From Methanomicrobiales archaeon (GTDB lineage: Archaea > Halobacteriota > Syntropharchaeia > Alkanophagales > Methanospirareceae): a stretch of 17,250 nucleotides of DNA. Positions 1-6,860 of the stretch are shown here, piece by piece. Numbering within the stretch: the first letter of the stretch is position 1; every line of letters begins with the position of its first letter. The stretch spans positions 1-17,250 of the forward strand of contig QEXZ01000021.1 in assembly GCA_003160755.1 (NCBI GenBank), given 5' to 3'. The notes beneath the pieces are model-generated. The model saw only the letters and a list, made by a program, of their open reading frames with translations. It was not told the DNA's origin and did no database searches. The position numbers and the translations under genes are program-made.

Positions 1-939
1 ATAAAAGCGTTAGCGGAACTCGGTTCCGCATATAAGTTGACACTGATAATTTTGTTCTTCTGTTTCTTGCTGGGGTTCATGAAAGCGGCATGGATGCCTT
101 TTCACTCGTGGCTTCCTACTGCAATGATTGCACCCACGCCGGTAAGTGCGCTTTTACACGCAGTAGCGGTGGTGAAGGCGGGAGTGTTTGGAATCGTCAG
201 GATTGTATGCTACATCTATGGCGTGGATTTGATGACTTCGCTCGGACTTGGGATAGCGCTTGCATGTATAGCGGGCTTTACAATGATTGTCGCTAATTTA
301 TTTGCCATCGCACAGGATAACTTGAAAAGAAGACTGGCATACTCCACGATAAACCAGCTATCGTATATAATCCTGGGTGCCGCGTTGTTAACTCCTGACG
401 GGGTAAGAGCGGCAATGATGCATATTCCTTTCCACGGGTTCATGAAGATAACGTTGTTCCTTTGCGCTGGTGCGATAATGGTCGTTACCGGGAAGAGGAA
501 TATAAGTGAGATGGCAGGCGTAGGAAAGACAATGCCGGTAACGATGCTTGCATTTACCATAACCGCGTTTGGAATGTGCGGAATCCCCCCCGCGGTAGGT
601 TTCATAACCAAATGGTATCTTTGCCAAGGAGCTTTAAAAATGGGTGCGATACTAAATGTTCTGGAAGCAAGAGAGATATTCTTCTTATTCGTTATCTTAA
701 CCGCTTCTTTGCTGGATGTCGTTTATTTCTTCCCGATCATACATACCGCATTCTTCAAGCAGCCAGAAGGGGAGGCAAAAGAGATGGAAGTAAAAGAAGC
801 ACCATTGTTCATGCTCATTCCATTATCAATAACCGCGATTTTCTCGGTTTTGTTCCTCCTGGATTTTATTCTGGGGCTGAACGTAATCTCTATGTATTTC
901 TATAAGCTTGTAGAAGTAGCGCTCGGGAATGTAGTTTAA
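1..939 (+). CDS. MrpD-type proton-conducting antiporter subunit, 5' end cut by window edge
   Basis: The frame is open from base 1, so the gene starts outside the window; the visible part is 312 residues, ending at TAA 937-939. It is an integral membrane protein of the proton-conducting transporter family (Proton_antipo_M; MrpD, NuoL, NuoM, MbhH). The sequence shows the family hallmark FHSWLP at visible residues 34-39, followed by APTPVSALLHAVAVVKAG with the intramembrane lysine, then KRRLAYSTINQLSY and FHGFMKITLF. Many hydrophobic helices follow to the end. In the family such subunits move H+ or Na+ across the cytoplasmic membrane as part of Mrp antiporters or respiratory complexes. The APTPVSALLHA signature differs from the PDSYPKAT form of the other three antiporter-like genes here, and this protein lacks their long C-terminal tail. 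Which complex it serves cannot be told because the upstream genes are missing. Confidence 0.9.
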   Translation: MKALAELGSAYKLTLIILFFCFLLGFMKAAWMPFHSWLPTAMIAPTPVSALLHAVAVVKAGVFGIVRIVCYIYGVDLMTSLGLGIALACIAGFTMIVANLFAIAQDNLKRRLAYSTINQLSYIILGAALLTPDGVRAAMMHIPFHGFMKITLFLCAGAIMVVTGKRNISEMAGVGKTMPVTMLAFTITAFGMCGIPPAVGFITKWYLCQGALKMGAILNVLEAREIFFLFVILTASLLDVVYFFPIIHTAFFKQPEGEAKEMEVKEAPLFMLIPLSITAIFSVLFLLDFILGLNVISMYFYKLVEVALGNVV

Positions 940-1048
940 ACAGGTGTCAGGTTTTAGGGCTTTCAAGCAGATTAGATTGCTGGTTTTTTAGCGATTACTC
1001 GAATAGCTAAACCTCTAAGCCGCTAAACCGCTAATTATACTCACAATG
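940..1048. terminator. Convergent intergenic region with T-tract and small repeats
   Basis: This lies between the ends of two convergent genes. A T6 tract at 984-989 would suit archaeal termination of the + strand gene. It is followed by TTAGCG (988-993) and, further on, CGCTAA, which could pair. The octamer GCTAAACC occurs twice in the stretch before the - strand stop. No ORF or RNA gene is seen. Confidence 0.4.
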
Positions 1049-2938
1049 CTAAGCCAGCCACCCCTGTATTAGCATAGCAATCAAATATAAAGCGAAAAAG
1101 AGAAGCACCAGCAGCACTCCGGTTCCAATGCTCATTCGCTCCAGGGGTTCTTCCGCTGGTCGCATCTTCACTTCTTCCAGGTCTCGCTCATAATGCCTGT
1201 ACACCGGTTGTATTACCAGATTGTAAACGAAAACAAAAGGTTTCAACAGCGCTACGCCTATCGTGTCCACCACCATTCTTATTCCTCGTATTGGATTCTT
1301 GCCGAAAGTGATGAAAGAATCCGCAATTCTCAGTACTACCTTCTCCAACCCAATCGCAAAACGCGCTAATGGGTTCTCACAGAACCATATAAATCCTCTA
1401 CCCGCTTTTCTATACAGGTAATCTATGTCATACGTTATCTTCTCGTGCGGTGCAAAATATCCCAGCATGAAGAACAGGAAAACGGTCATCAGCACTAATT
1501 CCACCGTTCCTAACGTGTGTGGGAGTTCAAATGCGAGGTAATGCAGTGCCGCACCTTTGTAGGGTAGTATCCAGTAAAGCAACTTCGGGTATAGCCCAAT
1601 AGCCATACAGAGAAAAGCGGTAACGCACATCGGAACGAGCATGGGTAAAGGCGCTTCCTTCGCTTCTATGTGCTCATTCTTAGCGAAAAAAGCGAAATAG
1701 GTGAGTTTTATAAATGATATTAGCGTGCCCACCGAACCCAGGGTCAACGCAAGTGCGAGAATATGCATCTCTTTCAGTTCGGCAGCGTGAATTACCATCC
1801 CTTTGCTTATGTATCCATTAAAGCCTATAACACCAGAGATAGAGAGAGCTGCTATTACGCACGTTATCATCGTTACCGGCATCTTCCTCGCAAGTCCGCC
1901 CATATCGGTGAGATTGTTTTTCCCTGTTCGGTATATCACCGCGCCCATGCACATAAACAGCGTGGTCTTGAACAAGAGGTTGTTGAAAAGATGAGCAATA
2001 GCGCCATCTAACGCTAATTTTTCCGCCATTGTCCCCATGGCGGCGGCATCCAGTCCTATGACCCCCATTCCTACACCAGCCATTCCCACACCCGCCACCA
2101 TATAGCCTAACTGGCTCACAATGTGATAAGAGAGGAGTTTTCTCACGTCATTCTGCAATATCGCAAATATGACGCCGTAGAGGCACATCGCTCCACCCAT
2201 ATATGCTACCGCCTCTACACCCGAAAAGGTCCTCGCAAGCACGTATATGCCCGTCTTCGTCGTGAATATGGACAGGAAAATGGTGCCTGCTATCGTCGCT
2301 TTTGGATATGAATCCGGCAGCCAGGTATGCAGTGGTATGAACGCCGCGTTTACACCTATCCCGATAAGCAGAAGGAAGTATCCTATGCCCGGTTCTATGG
2401 ATTGTACCGCTATGTCGCCTGTGCTCGTATAATGAATGATTATCCCGGCAAGAAGAGCACAACCACCAAACAGGTGAAATAAAATATATCGCATCCCAGC
2501 ATTTGTCGCGCGCTTCGACCCTTCATACCAGATCAAACCGAGCGAAGAGAATGCCATTATCTCCCAGAAGATATACAAAGTGAAGAAATCCCCCGCAAAT
2601 ACTGCTCCTAAAGCGCTTCCCAGATATAACAATCCGCACACATATTGACCCGACTCCTTTACCGTGCTAATCGCGTATATTATCGCACCGCCGCCTGCTA
2701 ACGCAAATATATACCCCATTATCAGGCTAAGCCTATCCGCATGCAAAAATGTCAGCTCAATTCCCGAGAAAATGGGAAATACCCAGCCGGTATGAGGTTG
2801 TATCTGCCAAACACAGACAAAGCCAAAAACCGCTAAAGCAACGAGGAAAATCTGCCTCACTTTTCCCTTTCCCAGCAGCAGGATTAATGCCGCACCTAAA
2901 AAATAAATGAGAAAAGGAGGTATATCAAACTCAATCAT
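1049..2938 (-). CDS. Tailed MrpD/NuoL-like proton-conducting membrane subunit (paralog 1)
   Basis: This 629-residue membrane protein belongs to the proton-conducting transporter family. Residues about 1-490 form the many-helix core. Conserved charges are visible: the glutamate in YIFWEIMAF (E126), the LHTWLPDSYPKAT signature (203-215), the lysine in TTKTGIYVLAR (K228), LLSYHIVSQLGYM (268-280), and lysines K324 and K379. These match the proton-path residues of NuoL/NuoM/MrpD. After the core comes ITYDIDYLYRKAGRGF (501-516) and a tail of about 110 residues: a likely amphipathic stretch with FGKNP (545-549), a charged segment (581-600), and a final membrane helix (about 604-625). This recalls the C-terminal lateral helix of NuoL, but that is inference. 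The ATG lies inside the stop region of the upstream 67-residue gene (shared ATGATTGA), with AAGGAGGGG upstream, so the two are probably translationally coupled. Compared with its neighbour paralog it has about 20 extra residues at 286-309. No other Mrp, Mbh or Nuo subunits accompany it. Confidence 0.92.
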   Translation of the reverse strand: MIEFDIPPFLIYFLGAALILLLGKGKVRQIFLVALAVFGFVCVWQIQPHTGWVFPIFSGIELTFLHADRLSLIMGYIFALAGGGAIIYAISTVKESGQYVCGLLYLGSALGAVFAGDFFTLYIFWEIMAFSSLGLIWYEGSKRATNAGMRYILFHLFGGCALLAGIIIHYTSTGDIAVQSIEPGIGYFLLLIGIGVNAAFIPLHTWLPDSYPKATIAGTIFLSIFTTKTGIYVLARTFSGVEAVAYMGGAMCLYGVIFAILQNDVRKLLSYHIVSQLGYMVAGVGMAGVGMGVIGLDAAAMGTMAEKLALDGAIAHLFNNLLFKTTLFMCMGAVIYRTGKNNLTDMGGLARKMPVTMITCVIAALSISGVIGFNGYISKGMVIHAAELKEMHILALALTLGSVGTLISFIKLTYFAFFAKNEHIEAKEAPLPMLVPMCVTAFLCMAIGLYPKLLYWILPYKGAALHYLAFELPHTLGTVELVLMTVFLFFMLGYFAPHEKITYDIDYLYRKAGRGFIWFCENPLARFAIGLEKVVLRIADSFITFGKNPIRGIRMVVDTIGVALLKPFVFVYNLVIQPVYRHYERDLEEVKMRPAEEPLERMSIGTGVLLVLLFFALYLIAMLIQGWLA

Positions 2939-3134
2939 CCTGTTTCCCCTCCTTTTGTATTAGGGTCAATATCTTAGCCATTATCATGAATAGACCTACT
3001 CCTATCGCTCCGTACAGAAAACCTTCTAAAAGTTCTGAATGCTCAGAATGCAGCACAAATACGAATACCGCTGACACCACTAATACCGCACATGCAATCA
3101 TTATTAGTAATCCTTTCAGCACCTTTTTATCCAT
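2931..3134 (-). CDS. Small two-helix membrane protein upstream of antiporter paralog 1
   Basis: This 67-residue protein has two predicted membrane helices (about residues 8-28 and 39-60) with a short acidic loop (SEHSELLEG) and a charged C-terminus (KEGKQDD). The ATG at 3134 has GAGGG upstream at a workable distance. Its stop overlaps the start of the 629-residue antiporter gene by 8 bases, the classic sign of a coupled two-gene operon. By position and size it could be an accessory subunit of that antiporter, as small subunits are in Mrp and Mbh complexes, but I do not recognise the family. A homolog is not found next to the second paralog at 3478-5301. Confidence 0.75.
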   Translation of the reverse strand: MDKKVLKGLLIMIACAVLVVSAVFVFVLHSEHSELLEGFLYGAIGVGLFMIMAKILTLIQKEGKQDD

Positions 3135-3186
3135 CTTTCTTCTGCCCTCATACCTCCATTGATAGTATCCTAAATTAAGTTCTATG

Positions 3187-3203
3187 TTGTATATAAAATA
3201 TAA
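3187..3203 (-). promoter_or_regulatory. TATA-like box for the 3134-1049 operon
   Basis: On the minus strand the sequence reads GGTTATATTTTATATACAA, an AT-rich TATA-like element about 55-70 bases upstream of the ATG at 3134. It leaves room for a short leader carrying the GAGGG ribosome site. The element is nearly symmetrical and could also serve the opposite strand. Confidence 0.4.
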
Positions 3204-3234
3204 CCATTTTTTTATCTAAATCTTTAACGAGTAA

Positions 3235-3390
3235 ATAGAAGTAATAGAAAAAGATGTCTATTTGTTCGTAGCGTGCGTGACGGTGAACTCAGGCATGGTG
3301 GAAGAAGCGAAAGTGATTGAAGATTTCCTTCACGATAGCAGGAGTATCGCAACAACCGAAACCTGGGTTGCATTTGCAAGGGAGAGGTAG
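3235..3390 (+). pseudogene. Possible gene remnant, about 50 codons, no clear start
   Basis: Within the 343-base gap 3135-3477 there is a + strand frame, open between TAA 3232-3234 and TAG 3388-3390, that reads like real protein: EKDVYLFVACVTVNSG, then MVEEAKVIEDFLHDSRS, then ATTETWVAFARER. Base composition here is richer in GC than the flanking AT-rich spacer, as expected for coding DNA. No ribosome site or good start precedes it; the only ATG (3295) would give about 31 residues. It may be a decayed 3' end of a lost gene, or a very small gene using a rare start. I do not recognise the family. A T-rich stretch (about 3418-3442) follows. The rest of the gap holds only a promoter and simple repeats. 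Confidence 0.35.
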
Positions 3391-3442
3391 GTAAGGGACT
3401 TGTTTGGCAAGCCCCCTATTTTTTTATTTTTTTGTCCCTATT

Positions 3443-3472
3443 GGCTATTCCCTATTCCCTATTCCCTACTGC
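3443..3472. repeat. Short tandem repeat of CTATTCC units
   Basis: Three to four copies of the 7-base unit CTATTCC (with one CTATTGG variant) lie directly after T-rich tracts and immediately before the stop codon of the 3478-5301 gene. This is a simple-sequence repeat with no sign of a CRISPR or mobile-element origin. Confidence 0.6.
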
Positions 3473-3477
3473 TCCGA

Positions 3478-5301
3478 TTATACCCACAGTACTCCATGCG
3501 TCAGATAAACGATCAAATAGAGCGTGAAAAGCACGAGTGCTAACAGCACGCCTGTTCCTATCGCCACTCTCGGCACTTCTCCAGGATACATCTGCTTGAG
3601 CTCTTCCAAATCATGCGCGTATTGCGTCGCGGGATTGAAAGGTCTCGCTACCACTGCACCTACCATAACTATCAGTATTCTTGATGCCGCCGTTGGATTC
3701 CTGCTGAACCATACGATGGCATCAGCGAGTTTCTGCAAGCTTTTATCAAAGAAATTCGCAACTGTCACTAACGGCTGCTCGCAGAACCATATAAATCCTC
3801 TTCCTGCCTTCCTGTAAAGGTAGTCTATGTCATACGTTATTCTCTCGTGTGGCGAGAATACAAATTGCAGCGCGAGAAATCCCACCGCGGTCATCATCAG
3901 TAACTCCAGCGTGCCTATCGTATGCCCAAATGCGTATGCATGGTAGTGTAACGCTTCTCCTGCATAAGGCAGTATCCCATAGAGCATTTTTGGATATACA
4001 CCGATGGCAACGCAAAGGAACGCTACAGCACTCATCGCGATTAGCATGGGTAAAGGTGCCTCTTTCGCTTCTATTTCATCGTTCTTTTTGAAGAACGTGA
4101 AATAAGTTAGTTTCAAGAACGAAAGGAACGTGCCCACAGATCCTAACAACAATACAAGCACAAGTATGTGCATCCCTTCCAGTTCCGCCGCGTGGATTAC
4201 CATACCTTTGCTCACGTAGCCGTTAAACCCAGGCACACCAGAAATGGAAAACGCAGCTATCATGCACGTGATCATCGTTATCGGCATCTTCTTCGCCAGC
4301 CCGCCAAGTTCTGTCAGGTTATGCCTTCCCGTACTGTATATCACCGCGCCCATACACATGAACAGCAGCGCCTTATAGAGGATATGGTTGAAAACGTGCG
4401 CGATTCCTCCGTTTATGCCTATATATGTGCCTATTCCTATCCCCGCTACCATGTAGCCAACCTGTGACACAATATGGTAGGAAAGGAGTTTCCGCACGTC
4501 GTTCTGCATCAGTGCGAATGCAACGCCGTAGAGGCACATCACACCGCCCATGTACGCTACCGCTTCTACACCCGGGAAAGTCCTCGCAAGCACGTACACA
4601 CCTGTTTTTGTCGTAAATACACACATGAATACCGCACCGGCTAACGTTGCCTTCGGATACGAATCCGGCAGCCATGAATGAAGTGATATGAATGCCGTGT
4701 TTACTCCTATCCCTGTAAGCAGGAGGAAATATCCTATGCCCGATTCTACGGGTCCAATCGTGACAGAACCCGTATTCATGTAATGTATCAGTATTCCCCC
4801 AAGAAGGGCACAGCCACCAAGCAAGTGAAATATGATATATCGCATCCCCGCATTTGTCGCCCGCTCTGTCCGGCTGTACCATATCAGCCCGACCGAAGAG
4901 AACGCCATTATCTCCCAGAAGATATATAGCGTGAAGAAGTCACCGGCAAATACCGCGCCCAGCGCACTTCCTAAATACAGCAAGCCACATACAAGCTCCC
5001 CATTCTCCTTTACTATATCCAATGAGTATATTATCGCCGCAGCGCCGATTATGGCAAATATATAACCCATTATAAGGCTCAATGAATCAGCATGCAGGAA
5101 TGTCAGCTCAAATCCCGGGAGAACAGAGAATACCCAGTCGGTCTGTGGTCTTATCAACGCCACGGTGATTAACCCAAGCGCAGCTAAGACGATAAGATAT
5201 ATCTTCCTCGCCTTTCCCGTGCCGAGCAGGGGCAGTAAGGCGGCTCCTATAATATAAATAATGGCTGGAGGCACATTGGGTATCCCACCTATGTCTATCA
5301 T
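3478..5301 (-). CDS. Tailed MrpD/NuoL-like proton-conducting membrane subunit (paralog 2)
   Basis: This 607-residue paralog of the 1049-2938 product is very similar along its whole length; for example VCGLLYLGSALGAVFAGDFF and YIFWEIMAFSS are shared. The core has the same key residues: the glutamate of YIFWEIM (E130), SLHSWLPDSYPKAT, the lysine of TTKTG (K232), and the later lysine-bearing helices. One small difference is ISLHSW in place of the usual IPLHxW. The tail begins at ITYDIDYLYRKAGRGF and ends with residues about 524-607, containing FSRNPTAASR, a charged DLEELK segment and a last membrane helix ending HGVLWV. The ATG at 5301 has AAAGGAGGGAT upstream. It is the third gene of a - strand operon after a stand-alone tail protein and a winged-helix regulator. 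The family moves H+ or Na+, but no partner subunits are present, so the complex is unknown. Confidence 0.92.
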   Translation of the reverse strand: MIDIGGIPNVPPAIIYIIGAALLPLLGTGKARKIYLIVLAALGLITVALIRPQTDWVFSVLPGFELTFLHADSLSLIMGYIFAIIGAAAIIYSLDIVKENGELVCGLLYLGSALGAVFAGDFFTLYIFWEIMAFSSVGLIWYSRTERATNAGMRYIIFHLLGGCALLGGILIHYMNTGSVTIGPVESGIGYFLLLTGIGVNTAFISLHSWLPDSYPKATLAGAVFMCVFTTKTGVYVLARTFPGVEAVAYMGGVMCLYGVAFALMQNDVRKLLSYHIVSQVGYMVAGIGIGTYIGINGGIAHVFNHILYKALLFMCMGAVIYSTGRHNLTELGGLAKKMPITMITCMIAAFSISGVPGFNGYVSKGMVIHAAELEGMHILVLVLLLGSVGTFLSFLKLTYFTFFKKNDEIEAKEAPLPMLIAMSAVAFLCVAIGVYPKMLYGILPYAGEALHYHAYAFGHTIGTLELLMMTAVGFLALQFVFSPHERITYDIDYLYRKAGRGFIWFCEQPLVTVANFFDKSLQKLADAIVWFSRNPTAASRILIVMVGAVVARPFNPATQYAHDLEELKQMYPGEVPRVAIGTGVLLALVLFTLYLIVYLTHGVLWV

Positions 5302-5327
5302 TCTGTTTGTTATCCCTCCTTTCTTTT

Positions 5328-5639
5328 TTATGCTCCCTGCTGGCTCTCTACCAGCGATTTACCATGTTCTGAAAGCCGGTAGTATGTCTCATTTTCACCC
5401 TCTATCTCTTCCACAACACCTTGTTTGAGAAGAGATTGCGCCACATTAAGCCAGCCCGTACCTCTCAGTCCTTTAAGGACATTTTTGGAGTCTATCCCGG
5501 TGTCCTTAGCAATCTCTGCAGGATGCGAAGCCCCGGGATATTTGTTGTACAAATACATCATAATCTCACTTCGTACCCTGCTCTTTCTAAGAGACTGAGA
5601 CACATCCCCCAATCCCCCTTTTTTGCTTCTATCAAACAT
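5328..5639 (-). CDS. Winged-helix transcriptional regulator in the antiporter operon
   Basis: This 103-residue DNA-binding protein is of a compact archaeal winged-helix type. Residues 17-36 (SLRKSRVRSEIMMYLYNKYP) form helix 1. PAEIAKDTGIDSKNVLKGLRG (40-60) is the helix-turn-helix. VVEEIEGENETYYRLSEHGK (75-94) is the wing and last helix. I know the RSRVR-YLY-YP-PAEIA-G-GLRG pattern from methanogen-type archaea, where such proteins are annotated as regulators without defined targets. The ATG at 5639 has AAAGGAGGGAT upstream. It sits between the stand-alone tail gene (5679-5939) and the antiporter gene (3478-5301), so autoregulation or control of that operon is likely but inferred. It is a close paralog of the protein at 6159-6464, including a 23-base identical stretch (5366-5388 and 6197-6219). 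Confidence 0.85.
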   Translation of the reverse strand: MFDRSKKGGLGDVSQSLRKSRVRSEIMMYLYNKYPGASHPAEIAKDTGIDSKNVLKGLRGTGWLNVAQSLLKQGVVEEIEGENETYYRLSEHGKSLVESQQGA

Positions 5640-5678
5640 TTTTTTAATCCCTCCTTTCTTTTTTGTTGTCTACCCAAC

Positions 5679-5939
5679 CTAAATCCAAAACACACCATAC
5701 GTCATTGCCATGAGCGCATACGATGCGCCAAAAGCTATCGAATACAGCATCGCAGTCCATATCGCTAACGTTCGGGTATCCTCCAGGTAACCGCTCTTCT
5801 CTAATTCCAGCATGTGACGCACCGGATTAGAATGCATCACAGTCACCCCTGCCTCATCAAACATTACCCGAGTTGCAAGCCCCGGGTTCCTGCCAAAACA
5901 GCCCCACGAGTCCAAAATTCTATCTATTCCTATTTCCAT
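5679..5939 (-). CDS. Stand-alone antiporter tail module (86 aa, one membrane helix)
   Basis: This 86-residue protein has no transporter core but aligns with the last ~84 residues of the downstream antiporter paralog. CFGRNPGLATRVM (14-26) corresponds to WFSRNPTAASRIL, a charged middle follows, and the final membrane helix (about 58-80) ends YGVFWI against HGVLWV. Lengths match almost exactly (about 80 versus 84 residues from the first matched position). The ATG at 5939 has GGAGGG upstream. It is the first gene of a - strand operon with the winged-helix regulator and antiporter paralog 2. I infer that it is a detached copy of the antiporter C-terminal arm, able either to join the complex as a subunit or to replace the tail in trans. 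No enzymatic motif is visible. The similarity was judged by eye. Confidence 0.75.
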   Translation of the reverse strand: MEIGIDRILDSWGCFGRNPGLATRVMFDEAGVTVMHSNPVRHMLELEKSGYLEDTRTLAIWTAMLYSIAFGASYALMAMTYGVFWI

Positions 5940-6158
5940 TTTCTTCTTTTCCCTCCTATTTTTTTATCCCTTTTTTTCCCCCTTATCAGCACAGACACAT
6001 GTGCTTACATATACATGTATATATGTAGGTACATAAAAGCTTTTCGGTTTTTTTCGATGATGTCATAAAAAAAGAGATGGCGATGATGAGCCAATTACAA
6101 ATGGACTATCATGAATTACCTCTAATTCTTAATTTCGTAATTGATTTGAAATTAGCCA
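5940..6158 (-). promoter_or_regulatory. Promoter region with stacked ACATGT palindromes
   Basis: This 219-base gene-free stretch lies upstream of the 5939-3478 operon and downstream of the kinase operon. It contains a perfect 8-base palindrome CACATGTG (5996-6003) and a perfect 14-base palindrome ATATACATGTATAT (6009-6022), six bases apart and sharing an ACATGT core. Partly similar sequence (GTAGGTACATAAAAGC) follows. AT-rich TATA-like sequence overlaps the second palindrome. A dimeric winged-helix protein could bind such sites; this is inference. No ORF is convincing. Confidence 0.45.
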
Positions 6159-6464
6159 CTAAGACTCCTGTATGCTCTCTATCAACGATTTTCCCCGTTC
6201 TGAAAGCCGGTAGTATGTCGCTTTTTCATGCTCTATCTTCTCTACCACTCCCTGTGTGAGAAGAGAATTTGACTCATCGAACCTAGTGCCCATCCCTCGC
6301 AACCCTCCAAGGATATTTGTGGGGTCTATCCCGGTGTTCCTCGAAATCTCCGCAGGATACGAAGCCCGGGGATAGATTTTATAGAGATACATTACGATTT
6401 CAGTCCTCACCCGGCTTCTTCTGAGAGAACGCAAAAACTCTTCAGGTAGCACTTCCTCGCTCAT
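6159..6464 (-). CDS. Winged-helix regulator in the two-component operon
   Basis: This 101-residue archaeal winged-helix protein is a paralog of the 5328-5639 product. It starts MSEEVLPEEFLRSLRRSR, which fits family members I know; an upstream in-frame TTG at 6500 would add 12 residues but is less likely. The helix-turn-helix is PAEISRNTGIDPTNILGGLRG (38-58, with key residues P38, I40, G45, G57), and the wing is around VVEKIEHEKATYYRLSERGK (73-92). Its start lies inside the end of the response-regulator gene, overlapping by 23 bases, which suggests translational coupling. The upstream receiver has no output domain of its own, so this protein is a good candidate for the DNA-binding partner of the pathway. 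That role is inferred from position only. Confidence 0.85.
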   Translation of the reverse strand: MSEEVLPEEFLRSLRRSRVRTEIVMYLYKIYPRASYPAEISRNTGIDPTNILGGLRGMGTRFDESNSLLTQGVVEKIEHEKATYYRLSERGKSLIESIQES

Positions 6465-6843
6465 CCTTTCTCTTCCCCAGCAGTTTTTCGAGCGCGTCAA
6501 ATAAATTTTTTATGGTGAACGGTTTCCACAGGTATTCACCTGCTCCCGCATCCAGCGCTGCTTTCTTCTGCTCCGGCGTGCCCAATGCGCTGATTACGAT
6601 AATCAAAGCGTTTGGGTCATCTTTCTTTATCCCCCTTATCGCTTGAATCCCATCCATCACCTCCATCACCAGATCCATGGTGACGATGTCCGGCTTCAAT
6701 TCTTTATATTTCTCCACTGCTTCCTTTCCATTAACCGCGAAGCCCACCACTTCATAGCTTCTCTCCGCCTGCTCCAGCATCTCACTTAGCATATCACGCA
6801 TGTACGCCGCATCTTCCACAACCAATATCCTCTTCTTCTGCAT
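6442..6843 (-). CDS. Single-domain response regulator (receiver only)
   Basis: This is a 133-residue CheY-like receiver. I place the start at ATG 6843, preceded by a G7 run and GAGAAG; the longer in-frame reading from 6924 would run into the kinase gene and adds non-family sequence. All receiver residues are present: the acidic pair E10/D11, phospho-acceptor D57 in IVTMDLVM, S85 in IIVISALG, and K107 in LWKPF. There is no DNA-binding or enzymatic output domain. The gene begins 17 bases after the histidine-kinase stop and overlaps the winged-helix gene by 23 bases, so it is most likely phosphorylated by that kinase. Output may be by protein-protein contact with the adjacent winged-helix protein or with another target. 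Confidence 0.92.
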   Translation of the reverse strand: MQKKRILVVEDAAYMRDMLSEMLEQAERSYEVVGFAVNGKEAVEKYKELKPDIVTMDLVMEVMDGIQAIRGIKKDDPNALIIVISALGTPEQKKAALDAGAGEYLWKPFTIKNLFDALEKLLGKRKDERGSAT

Positions 6844-6860
6844 CTTCTCCCCCCCTTTTA

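Noticed and set aside
3443..3472. Possible CRISPR-like array
   Set aside because: The units are only 7 bases and directly adjacent, without spacers. This is a simple-sequence repeat.
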